Positions 1 to 5,773 are shown, counted from the stretch's first letter. The stretch: DNA of 8,956 nucleotides from an uncultured Collinsella sp. (GCA_959026535.1 CAUFMB010000067.1:1-8956); one strand, 5' to 3'. Notes: generated by a model not told the origin, from the sequence alone. Made by a program: numbers and translations.

Positions 1-42
1 ATGTCAATCCTGGTCTAACAGAGCCTTTAATAATCATTTGAT

Positions 43-65
43 CCTCGCTCCCGTTGCGAGCGAGG
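43..65. repeat. Inverted repeat, 8-bp stem with 7-base loop
   Basis: CCTCGCTC (43-50) and GAGCGAGG (58-65) are perfect inverted repeats around the loop CCGTTGC. No T-run follows on either strand, so it is not a typical intrinsic terminator. It may belong to the end of an upstream gene outside the window or be part of the regulatory region of the response regulator gene. Confidence 0.4.
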
Positions 66-121
66 GGCGAACCAAACGCTTTCGTTCGCGAACAGTTCTG
101 TCACCTTGGCGCCGCGCGCGG

Positions 122-149
122 TGCACACCTGCAGTTTCGCAGCCATAAT
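122..149 (+). promoter_or_regulatory. Possible promoter of the two-component operon
   Basis: TGCACA (122-127) and CATAAT (144-149) are separated by 16 bases and match the sigma-70 consensus at 4/6 and 5/6 positions. Transcription would start near 156 and give a leader of about 27 bases that contains the ribosome binding site. This comes from eye matching only; the -35 match is weak. Confidence 0.3.
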
Positions 150-182
150 GGTGGCAAGACAACCAAGAGGGGAGCGGAACCC

Positions 183-854
183 ATGCCGCTGATCTATATC
201 GTTGAGGACGACGAGCCCATCCGTCGCGAGCTCGCCGACATCCTCGCCCGTGCCGGTTTTGGGGTTGAGGCCTGCGGATCGTTCGAGCACGTCTCGCGCG
301 ATATTCTCGCCGCCGCTCCCGACCTGGTGCTGCTCGACCTCACACTCCCTGTCAAAGACGGCCAGCACATCTGCCATGAGGTTCGCCGCGAATCCGAGGT
401 TCCCATCATCGTCCTCACGTCGCGCACGACCGAGATAGACGAGGTCATGGCCATGACGCTCGGCGCGGACGACTTTGTTCCCAAGCCCTACAGCGCCCGT
501 GTGCTCGTGGCGCGCATCAACGCACTACTGCGTCGCACCGCGGCGGCGGGCGAGCGCAGCACGCTCGTCCACAAGGGACTGGAGCTCGACCTCGCACGCT
601 CCATGGTCACCAACACGCAAACGGGCACCAGCACCGAGCTCACCAAAAACGAGCTGCGTATCCTCTCGTTGCTTCTGAGCCGCGCGGGCAAGATCGTCTC
701 GCGCTCGGCCATCATGCAGGACCTGTGGGACTCCGATGCCTTCGTGGACGACAATACGCTCACCGTCAACATCAACCGCCTGCGTACCACGCTCGAAAAA
801 ATCGGCATCAAGGGGTATTTGACGACGCATCGCGGCCAAGGCTATTCGGTCTAG
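183..854 (+). CDS. OmpR/PhoB-family response regulator
   Basis: A 223-residue two-domain DNA-binding response regulator that would act in the cytoplasm as the output of the adjacent kinase. The receiver domain (about residues 1-120) shows the acidic pair D9/D10, the phosphoacceptor D52 in LLDLTLPVKDG, T79 and the conserved K101 in FVPKPY. The C-terminal winged helix (about 126-223) carries TKNELRILSLL, the recognition-helix region TLTVNINRLR and the closing TTHRGQGYSV typical of OmpR/PhoB proteins. The start at 183 is preferred because AGAGGGGAG (166-174) lies 8 bases upstream; an in-frame ATG at 54 would add 43 residues with no receiver homology. The stop lies 9 bases before the kinase gene, implying one transcript. 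Which genes it controls cannot be read from the sequence; the kinase type suggests a BceR/GraR-like envelope-stress role. Confidence 0.93.
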   Translation: MPLIYIVEDDEPIRRELADILARAGFGVEACGSFEHVSRDILAAAPDLVLLDLTLPVKDGQHICHEVRRESEVPIIVLTSRTTEIDEVMAMTLGADDFVPKPYSARVLVARINALLRRTAAAGERSTLVHKGLELDLARSMVTNTQTGTSTELTKNELRILSLLLSRAGKIVSRSAIMQDLWDSDAFVDDNTLTVNINRLRTTLEKIGIKGYLTTHRGQGYSV

Positions 855-863
855 GGGCCGGCT

Positions 864-1907
864 ATGTCGTTTGGCAAGTTCTTTAAAGATGCGCTGCTTC
901 CCGTCGCCGTGTGGACGTGCGGCGTGCTGCTGAGCTGCTTTGTGCTGACGGTCGCCGGTGCTTCGACATCTATTGTGGTCGTGGCGGTCGGCGTGTCCTT
1001 TATCTTTGGTATGCTCGGCATCGTGGTCGAGTACGCGCGCCGTCGCCGTTTTCTGCGTCAGCTGGAGCGTGCGGCCGAGGAGCTCGAGAGTCCCGCATGG
1101 GTGCAGGAGATGGTGCAATGCCCGACCTATGCCGAGGGCGAGCTCGAGTACGAGGTCTTGCGTCGCGTGGGCAAAGCTGCTTGCGACGAGGTTGCCGAAG
1201 GCCGGCGTCAGACCGATGACTATCGCGACTATATCGAGAGCTGGGTCCACGAGGCCAAGCTGCCCCTGGCGGCGGCCCACCTGATTTTGGAAAACCTGGA
1301 CGGCAGCGAAGACGACCTGTCGCGCGTGGATGACCTGGGCCGTGAGCTGGCTCGCGTGGAGCGCTATATCGACCAGGCACTGTACTACGCGCGCTCGGAA
1401 GTCGTGGAGCGGGACTACCTGATTCGCCGCTGGGATCTCAAGACCTTGGTGACGGGCGCGATTAAAGCCAACGCGCGCGAGCTCATCGCGGCGCACGTGG
1501 CCCCGGTGTGCGAGAACCTCGACTTTGAGGTCTTTACCGACGAGAAGTGGCTCGAGTTTATCTTGGGGCAGCTCATCCAGAACAGCATTAAATACGCGTG
1601 CGAGGACGGCGCGAAGATCGTGTTTTCGGGCGCGTTGCTGGACGAGGGTCTGGCGAGTGAGCGCATTGAGCTCACTGTTGCCGATAACGGCTGCGGCGTG
1701 AGTGCGGCAGACCTGCCACGCGTGTTCGAGAAGGGCTTTACCGGCGACAACGGCCGCACCACCAAGCGCGCAACGGGCATCGGCCTCTATCTGGTGGCAC
1801 GCCTGTGCTCCAAGATGGGCATCGACGTCACCGCGGCATCCGATTCCGGCGAAGGCTTTGTTGTCACGTTTGCCTTCTCAACCAACAAGTTCCAATACTT
1901 TGAGTAG
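864..1907 (+). CDS. Membrane histidine kinase, BceS/GraS-like (intramembrane-sensing)
   Basis: A 347-residue sensor kinase, partner of the response regulator just upstream. Two hydrophobic segments (about residues 10-31 and 35-55) are separated by only a few residues, so there is almost no extracellular sensor domain. A basic stretch RRRR (59-62) and a charged linker follow. The phosphoacceptor H129 sits in ESWVHEAKLPL, very like the WVHxxKxP box of BceS/GraS kinases. The ATPase domain has the N-box with N240 (QLIQNSIKYA), the G1 box DNGCGV (274-279), an F-box VFEKGF (287-292) and the G2 box TGIGLYL (304-310). It is intact. Known BceS-type kinases sense through an associated BceAB-type ABC transporter; none is in the window, though one could lie left of position 1. 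A short GGGG ribosome binding site lies in the 9-base gap between the genes. Confidence 0.92.
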   Translation: MSFGKFFKDALLPVAVWTCGVLLSCFVLTVAGASTSIVVVAVGVSFIFGMLGIVVEYARRRRFLRQLERAAEELESPAWVQEMVQCPTYAEGELEYEVLRRVGKAACDEVAEGRRQTDDYRDYIESWVHEAKLPLAAAHLILENLDGSEDDLSRVDDLGRELARVERYIDQALYYARSEVVERDYLIRRWDLKTLVTGAIKANARELIAAHVAPVCENLDFEVFTDEKWLEFILGQLIQNSIKYACEDGAKIVFSGALLDEGLASERIELTVADNGCGVSAADLPRVFEKGFTGDNGRTTKRATGIGLYLVARLCSKMGIDVTAASDSGEGFVVTFAFSTNKFQYFE

Positions 1908-1971
1908 TCAGCCCGTATAGCGTAGACGTTCAGGATCTTCCCATTTAAGAAGAAATCAGGCTTTTCGGCAG

Positions 1972-1995
1972 CTATATTCCCGAACGGGAACATTG
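1972..1995. promoter_or_regulatory. hip operator-like palindrome O1
   Basis: A 24-bp imperfect palindrome, left half CTATATTC, 8-base spacer, right half GAACATTG. It matches O2 at 20 of 24 positions. Its start lies exactly 39 bp before the start of O2. The right half is the most degenerate of the three sites (two departures from a perfect dyad partner). It is probably bound by the HipB-like repressor encoded downstream; this is inferred from position and repetition. Confidence 0.6.
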
Positions 1996-2010
1996 CTAAT
2001 GTAGTCAACA

Positions 2011-2034
2011 CTATATTCCCGTACATGAACATAG
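2011..2034. promoter_or_regulatory. hip operator-like palindrome O2
   Basis: A 24-bp palindrome CTATATTC-N8-GAACATAG. The two halves form a dyad apart from one A/G difference. The N8 spacer is the same as in the E. coli HipB operator pattern TATCC-N8-GGATA. Its start lies exactly 39 bp before the start of O3. An in-frame ATG at 2025 lies inside this site, one reason to reject it as the antitoxin start. Confidence 0.7.
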
Positions 2035-2045
2035 TGCTACAGTTT

Positions 2046-2051
2046 TATACT
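2046..2051 (+). promoter_or_regulatory. Candidate -10 box of hipBA
   Basis: TATACT matches TATAAT at 5/6 and is the same hexamer as the likely -10 of pcrA. No good -35 is seen 16-18 bases upstream, where the right half of O2 lies. Transcription would start near 2058, inside O3, consistent with autorepression. Confidence 0.35.
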
Positions 2052-2073
2052 ATGTTCACGGGTAGGAATATAG
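2050..2073. promoter_or_regulatory. hip operator-like palindrome O3
   Basis: A 24-bp palindrome CTATGTTC-N8-GAATATAG, in the opposite orientation to O1 and O2: its reverse complement matches O2 at 19 of 24 positions. It lies between a candidate -10 box (TATACT, 2046-2051) and the ribosome binding site of the antitoxin gene, where a bound repressor would block transcription start. It ends 11 bases before the start codon. Confidence 0.7.
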
Positions 2074-2084
2074 CTGGAGGCGTT

Positions 2085-2375
2085 ATGAGAACGGTGATAA
2101 CGATTAAAAAGCTGGATGGGCGCGTCAAGCTCAAACCGTCGGAAGCCGCTTTCTCGGAGCGCACGGTTTTCGATCCCTCTGAGATAGGGAAGGCCCTTAG
2201 GCTCAGAAGGCGTGAGCTCGGCTTGACTCAACGTGACGTCGCGACTATGACGGGTCGCAGCCTTCGTGTAATTGGTGATATCGAACGGGGGCGGACAACG
2301 GTCGAAATTGGTGTCATTTTCGATTACGCCTCCATCGTGGATATTGATTTTATTCTGAAGGTGAGGGGGAAGTAA
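2085..2375 (+). CDS. hipB: HipB-like antitoxin/repressor, Cro/C1-type helix-turn-helix protein
   Basis: A 96-residue DNA-binding protein, the presumed antitoxin and autorepressor of the HipA kinase encoded next. Residues 34-69 form a Cro/C1-type helix-turn-helix with the signature IGKALRLRRRELGLTQRDVA followed by a putative recognition helix (about SLRVIGDIERG, 59-69). The tail DIDFILKVRGK resembles the beta-strand end of E. coli HipB. About 33 residues, rich in Lys and Arg, precede the helix-turn-helix; E. coli HipB has only a short N-terminal segment. The start at 2085 is chosen because GGAGG (2076-2080) lies 4 bases upstream and because the longer in-frame start at 2025 falls inside operator O2. 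The stop TAA overlaps the hipA ATG by one base, so the two are translationally coupled. The assignment rests on the helix-turn-helix, the partner and the operators. Confidence 0.88.
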   Translation: MRTVITIKKLDGRVKLKPSEAAFSERTVFDPSEIGKALRLRRRELGLTQRDVATMTGRSLRVIGDIERGRTTVEIGVIFDYASIVDIDFILKVRGK

Positions 2376-3667
2376 TGGATGGCACGCTGTTCGTTCACCG
2401 TGAGTTTAATGGGTCTTACCAGCTGGTCGGCATATTGGAGGAAAATGCGGGGTTTCCGATATTCACCTATAGCCCCAAATATCTCGAGAGCGGTGATGCG
2501 GCGCCGATTTCGATCTCGCTGCCGTTGACGGCCGAGACATTTAGTCCGGACGCAACGGGTTCCTTTTTCTCCGGCATCATTCCGGAGGGGCAGCTCAACA
2601 GGGACCTTGAGAAAAGGGCGCGAGCGGAACGCGGAGATTACTTCAAGGTACTCGATTTGGTCCGCGATGAACCCGTCGGCGCCCTGGTTCTGACGCGAGA
2701 GCCTTCGGGCGACAGCCTCGAAATGGACTATGAAGAGATAGGTGCGGAACAGCTAAGCGGGCTGGCATACGCACCGGCGGAGGTTGCTTTTGATTTAGCG
2801 CTAGAGAGTCGAATCTCCCTTGCAGGTGCTCAGGCGAAGATCGGTCTCTACCATACGGGCGATGACCCATGTGGTGGATGGTACCTGCCTCATGGAGCGG
2901 CTCCATCCACGCACATTCTCAAGGCGGGGTCGAAAACGTTCCCGGGCGAGACAGTGTGCGAAGCGATGTGCGTGAGAGCCGCCTCTCTGATGGACCTATC
3001 GGCCGAAGAGTGTTTTCTTATCCGAGTTGAGGATGCCGAGCCAATTATCGCCGTGAAGCGATTTGACCGAGTAACGTCTGATGCCGGACGCTCGGTTGAC
3101 GGATTGCCAATTCCATACCGTTTGCATCAGGAAGATGTTTGTCAGGCCAAGGGCGTCTCGCGTGAGCTTAAATATGAGCCGACGGGCGTCAATTACCTGG
3201 GGCTTATCGTCGATGCGGTGCGAAGGGCGTCGACGAATCAAATGGAGGACAGGTTCCTTGTCGGCTATAACCAGCTGTTCGACTATGCCGTAGGTAACTG
3301 TGATAACCATCTAAAGAACTGGTCGCTCGTATGGGACGAAAGTTGGAAGCAGGTGAGGTTGGCGCCGCTCTATGACGTGCTGTGCACAACGGTTTACCCC
3401 AGTCTCGTTCGTGAGATGGGCGTCTCGTTTGGTGGGAGCCGCAAGATTGACGAAGTAACGCGCGGGTCGGTGATGAGCCAAATGATTGGGGCGGGTTTGC
3501 CCGGGGGAATTGTCGCCGGAATGATTGCTGATACCTGCAATGAGGTTCCAGACGCGCTAAGAGACGCCGCGCGCGGTCTCAAAGAAGAGGGTTTTCCCGA
3601 AGCGGAGGTAATGTTCGAGAAGATCATTCCAGAAGTGCAAGCTCGTCTAAGCAGGATCGCCTTATAG
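2375..3667 (+). CDS. hipA: HipA-family serine/threonine kinase toxin
   Basis: A full-length 430-residue HipA (E. coli HipA is 440). In E. coli this kinase phosphorylates glutamyl-tRNA synthetase, which stops translation and promotes persistence; the target here is unknown. An N-terminal subdomain (about 1-105, including FFSGIIPEG) precedes the kinase core. Key elements are all visible: the Gly-rich loop ISLAGAQAK with S148 at the place of the E. coli autophosphorylated Ser150, the ATP lysine K183 in THILK, the RLHQEDVCQAKG motif (249-260, usually LPQED), the catalytic D310 in GNCDNHLKNWS with N315, and the metal-binding D334 in LAPLYD. Nothing suggests inactivation. The ribosome binding site is GAGGGGGA (2363-2370) inside the end of hipB. 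A terminator follows about 25 bases after the stop, so hipBA forms a self-contained unit. The gene is visibly less GC-rich than its flanks, consistent with horizontal gain. Confidence 0.93.
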   Translation: MDGTLFVHREFNGSYQLVGILEENAGFPIFTYSPKYLESGDAAPISISLPLTAETFSPDATGSFFSGIIPEGQLNRDLEKRARAERGDYFKVLDLVRDEPVGALVLTREPSGDSLEMDYEEIGAEQLSGLAYAPAEVAFDLALESRISLAGAQAKIGLYHTGDDPCGGWYLPHGAAPSTHILKAGSKTFPGETVCEAMCVRAASLMDLSAEECFLIRVEDAEPIIAVKRFDRVTSDAGRSVDGLPIPYRLHQEDVCQAKGVSRELKYEPTGVNYLGLIVDAVRRASTNQMEDRFLVGYNQLFDYAVGNCDNHLKNWSLVWDESWKQVRLAPLYDVLCTTVYPSLVREMGVSFGGSRKIDEVTRGSVMSQMIGAGLPGGIVAGMIADTCNEVPDALRDAARGLKEEGFPEAEVMFEKIIPEVQARLSRIAL

Positions 3668-3692
3668 TAAAAACGTGCCATCCCAAACAAAA

Positions 3693-3726
3693 CGTGCCGC
3701 CCCAAACGGGGCGGCACGCCATTTTT
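3693..3726. terminator. Intrinsic terminator after hipA, possibly bidirectional
   Basis: Perfect 11-bp GC-rich stem CGTGCCGCCCC (3693-3703) / GGGGCGGCACG (3708-3718), loop AAAC, then CCATTTTT on the plus strand. Read on the minus strand the stem is followed by TTTTGTTT, so it may also stop transcription of the uspA-family gene coming from the right. Confidence 0.88.
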
Positions 3727-3759
3727 CTATCAGACAACTCGCTGAAGTAAGGCTGCGAA

Positions 3760-3852
3760 GGCCGCGAGGCCGGGAGGGGTTTCCTAAGGGCACATCCCGC
3801 AGCCGCAACGCGGCGAGGACGTGCCCGTGGAAACCCCGCAGGCCCCGCGGCC
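3760..3852. repeat. 93-nt imperfect long hairpin between hipA and the uspA-family gene
   Basis: Nested pairing arms span the interval: GGCCGCG (3760-3766) with CGCGGCC (3846-3852), GGCC (3768-3771) with GGCC (3841-3844), GGGGTTTCC (3776-3784) with GGAAACCCC (3829-3837), GGGCAC (3788-3793) with GTGCCC (3821-3826), and an apical GCCGC/GCGGC (3802-3806/3810-3814). That gives 31 base pairs with small internal loops. No T-run follows on either strand, so it is not a standard terminator. It starts 14 bases beyond the stop codon of the minus-strand gene and may be a structured 3' UTR, a small RNA or a palindromic dispersed element. I do not recognise a named family. Confidence 0.6.
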
Positions 3853-3865
3853 GATGGGAGCAACG

Positions 3866-4303
3866 CTACTTCACGACCAAGATGTCGCAGTCGGTGTTGC
3901 GCAGCAGGAACGTCGAAATCGAACCCAGCAGCGCATACTTGATCGAGGACAGGCCGCGGGCGCCGCAGAGCACCAGGTCGGGCTTAACCACGTCGAGCAT
4001 CTCGTCCTTGAGCGTCTCGCGAATGCGGCCGGCGCGAATCATGACCTCGACCTCGGGAATGTCGGGATTGGCCTTGGCCTCTTCGAGTTGCTTGGCGATG
4101 GAGTTCTTAAATGCCTCCTCTAGGCCGTTGACCAGATCGACCGGATAGGAACCGGCGCTCTCGAGCGCCGTGGAATCGATAACGTGGCCGATGATTAGCT
4201 TGGCGCCGTTGTTCGCGGCGACCTTGATGGCGCGTGCGAGCACAAAATCCTGCTGCTCAGTACCGTCGAGTGAAACAAATACCTTGGTGTAGCCCTCGTT
4301 CAT
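3866..4303 (-). CDS. Universal stress protein (UspA family, ATP-binding type)
   Basis: A 145-residue single-domain universal stress protein, cytoplasmic, of normal family length. The N-terminal strand KVFVSLDGTEQ has the conserved D13. The C-terminal GARGLSSIKYALLGS (114-128) fits the G-2x-G-9x-G-S/T nucleotide-binding motif exactly, placing it with the ATP-binding (MJ0577-like) type rather than the non-binding UspA type. The end CDILVVK is the usual final strand. These proteins are linked to stress survival; a specific role cannot be read here. The start is fixed by a perfect AAGGAGG (complement of 4309-4315), 5 bases before the ATG. It is transcribed divergently from uppP, with 248 bases between the starts. 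The hipA terminator lies about 150 bases beyond its stop and may serve it as well. Confidence 0.93.
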   Translation of the reverse strand: MNEGYTKVFVSLDGTEQQDFVLARAIKVAANNGAKLIIGHVIDSTALESAGSYPVDLVNGLEEAFKNSIAKQLEEAKANPDIPEVEVMIRAGRIRETLKDEMLDVVKPDLVLCGARGLSSIKYALLGSISTFLLRNTDCDILVVK

Positions 4304-4393
4304 GGTTTCCTCCTTGGTCTATCGCACGGGCGCGGGGCTCGTGCATCGGGCGGGCGCGGGCGCGTTGGCCGCCGGACACTTTATCTTGTTGCA

Positions 4394-4414
4394 GTTATAC
4401 CCAAGGATTTGGGT
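4394..4414. promoter_or_regulatory. Palindrome and possible -10 box between uspA-family gene and uppP
   Basis: ACCCAA (4399-4404) and TTGGGT (4409-4414) form a perfect dyad around GGAT. On the minus strand TATAAC (complement of 4394-4399) matches the -10 consensus at 5/6 and abuts the dyad. A regulator bound to the dyad would control the minus-strand gene. No clear -35 is seen. Confidence 0.35.
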
Positions 4415-4485
4415 TTGACCGCTCGCAATTCTGTGAACGGGCGAGTTTTTTGGTAAGGGTAGGCGCAGGCGCGCCGCCAACGGTT

Positions 4486-4491
4486 GATAAT
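4486..4491 (+). promoter_or_regulatory. Possible -10 box of uppP
   Basis: GATAAT matches TATAAT at 5/6 and would start transcription near 4498, giving a leader of about 54 bases. No convincing -35 is found at the usual distance, so this is tentative. Confidence 0.25.
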
Positions 4492-4551
4492 GGGACATCG
4501 CCCGCACCGTCCGCAGAACAATATCGGCGGGTGTCTAACGAGGGGGTCCCT

Positions 4552-5532
4552 TTGGATATTATCGAGCTTCTAAAATCTGCCTTCATGGGCCTGGTCGAGG
4601 GCATCACCGAATGGCTGCCTGTTTCGTCGACCGGTCACATGATCTTGGTGGACGAGTTCGTCAAGATGAACGTGAGCGAGACGTTCTGGAATATGTTCCT
4701 GGTCGTGATTCAGCTCGGCGCCATTCTGGCCGTCTGTGTGCTGTTCTTCCATGAGCTCAATCCGTTCTCGCCCAGCAAGGGCAAGGAGGGCCGTCGCGAC
4801 ACCTGGGTGCTGTGGGGCAAGATTGTGCTCGGCTGCATTCCCGCCGCGGCGATCGGCCTGCCACTCAACGACTGGATGGAGGAGCATTTCTACAATGCTC
4901 CCGTCGTGGCGCTGGCGCTCATTGTGTACGGCGTGCTGTTTATCGTGATCGAGAACTGGCGCGCGAGCAAGCGCGAGGAAATGGCCGTTGCCGGTTCGTT
5001 TGGTTCGCGTGCTGTGGTGTCGGGTGGACGTCCCGCCGGTGCACACTTTGCGGCGCCCGTGGCAGATGTTGCCGAGGACGAGGACGATGACGAGGATCTG
5101 GACTTTGGTTCCATCACCACGCTCGAGGACCTAAGTTGGAAGACCGCACTGGGTATCGGATGCTTTCAGGTGCTCTCGCTGATTCCGGGCACGTCGCGCT
5201 CCGGTTCCACCATCATCGGCGGCCTGCTTTTGGGCTGCACGCGTTCGGTGGCGTCCAAGTTTACGTTCTTCCTGGCCATCCCTGTCATGTTTGGCGCGAG
5301 TGCGCTCAAGCTGGTCAAGTATTTCATCAAGGGCGGTACGTTCGGTGCCAACGAGGTCGCCATCTTGGGCGTGGGCTGCGTTGTGGCCTTTGTGGTTTCG
5401 CTCATCGCCATCAAGTGGCTCATGGGCTTCGTCCGCCGTCACGACTTCAAGTGCTTCGGCGTCTACCGCATCATTCTGGGCATCGTGGTGCTTGCGTACT
5501 TCTTCGTCTTGGAGCCGATGCTCGGCCTCTAA
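4552..5532 (+). CDS. uppP: Undecaprenyl-diphosphate phosphatase (UppP/BacA)
   Basis: An integral membrane enzyme that removes one phosphate from undecaprenyl diphosphate, recycling the lipid carrier for peptidoglycan and other wall polymers; high dosage often gives bacitracin resistance. Family motifs are present: EGITEWLPVSSTGH (16-29, with E16, E20 and H29) and PGTSRSG (212-218, with R216). Several hydrophobic segments follow the family pattern to the end. The start is a TTG at 4552 with GAGGGGG 5 bases upstream; the next in-frame ATG (4585) would cut into the first helix and has no ribosome binding site, and the longer open frame back to 4234 runs into the divergent gene. The product is 326 residues against 273 in E. 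coli. The excess is a hydrophilic loop of about 45-50 residues (about 141-190) ending in an Asp/Glu run (175-184). Confidence 0.93.
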   Translation: MDIIELLKSAFMGLVEGITEWLPVSSTGHMILVDEFVKMNVSETFWNMFLVVIQLGAILAVCVLFFHELNPFSPSKGKEGRRDTWVLWGKIVLGCIPAAAIGLPLNDWMEEHFYNAPVVALALIVYGVLFIVIENWRASKREEMAVAGSFGSRAVVSGGRPAGAHFAAPVADVAEDEDDDEDLDFGSITTLEDLSWKTALGIGCFQVLSLIPGTSRSGSTIIGGLLLGCTRSVASKFTFFLAIPVMFGASALKLVKYFIKGGTFGANEVAILGVGCVVAFVVSLIAIKWLMGFVRRHDFKCFGVYRIILGIVVLAYFFVLEPMLGL

Positions 5533-5576
5533 CTTAGTCGACGCTGCGCGGCGGTCAGGGCGACAACTTGTCATTC

Positions 5577-5618
5577 AAAGGGGGTGGCATGACCAAAAGG
5601 TCTATGCCACCCCCTTTT
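5577..5618 (+). terminator. Very strong intrinsic terminator after uppP
   Basis: A 14-bp perfect stem AAAGGGGGTGGCAT (5577-5590) / ATGCCACCCCCTTT (5604-5617), extended inward by GACC/GGTC around an AAAA loop with one bulged T. TTTT (5615-5618) closes the plus strand. It ends uppP transcription 45-86 bases after the stop. Confidence 0.9.
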
Positions 5619-5693
5619 CATGCCAATTTGTTCGCTCTGGCCGCCGCTCGCTGCTGTTGCCATGACATCGGTGGTTTCGTGATTGTCAATAGA

Positions 5694-5726
5694 TTGGTGC
5701 AAAGTAACCTGACCCCATTGCGCCAA
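5694..5726. repeat. Inverted repeat upstream of pcrA
   Basis: TTGGTGCAA (5694-5702) and TTGCGCCAA (5718-5726) pair at 8 of 9 positions, the ninth being a G-U wobble in RNA, around a 15-base spacer. It may be an operator or a hairpin. The rest of the gene-free stretch 5533-5865 holds the uppP terminator on the left and the pcrA promoter and ribosome binding site on the right; I see nothing else in it. Confidence 0.45.
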
Positions 5727-5773
5727 ATCCGCTGGGGCGGGCCTGACGGTGACGCACGGAGTCGTGGTGTGAT

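Noticed and set aside
1..18. Tail of a preceding gene ending in TAA at 16-18
   Set aside because: Six codons are too few to tell a real gene end from chance, and no domain can be read.
43..65. Terminator of an upstream gene
   Set aside because: The stem is good, but no T-run follows on either strand, so only an inverted repeat is reported.
84..93. GTTCGCGAAC as a LexA/SOS box
   Set aside because: The Gram-positive SOS box has GAAC first and GTTC second with 4 bases between; here the order is reversed and the gap is 2.
525..1496. 323-residue open frame on the minus strand
   Set aside because: It is antisense to the response regulator and kinase, which have clear family motifs; the product is an Arg/His/Ala-rich low-complexity sequence typical of a shadow frame in high-GC DNA.
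2025..2084. Longer start for the antitoxin gene
   Set aside because: The ATG at 2025 lies within operator O2 and its reading would cross O3 and the ribosome binding site; 2085 has GGAGG directly upstream.
4234..4551. N-terminal extension of the uppP frame
   Set aside because: It overlaps the start of the divergent stress-protein gene, lacks UppP homology, and a good ribosome binding site points to TTG at 4552.
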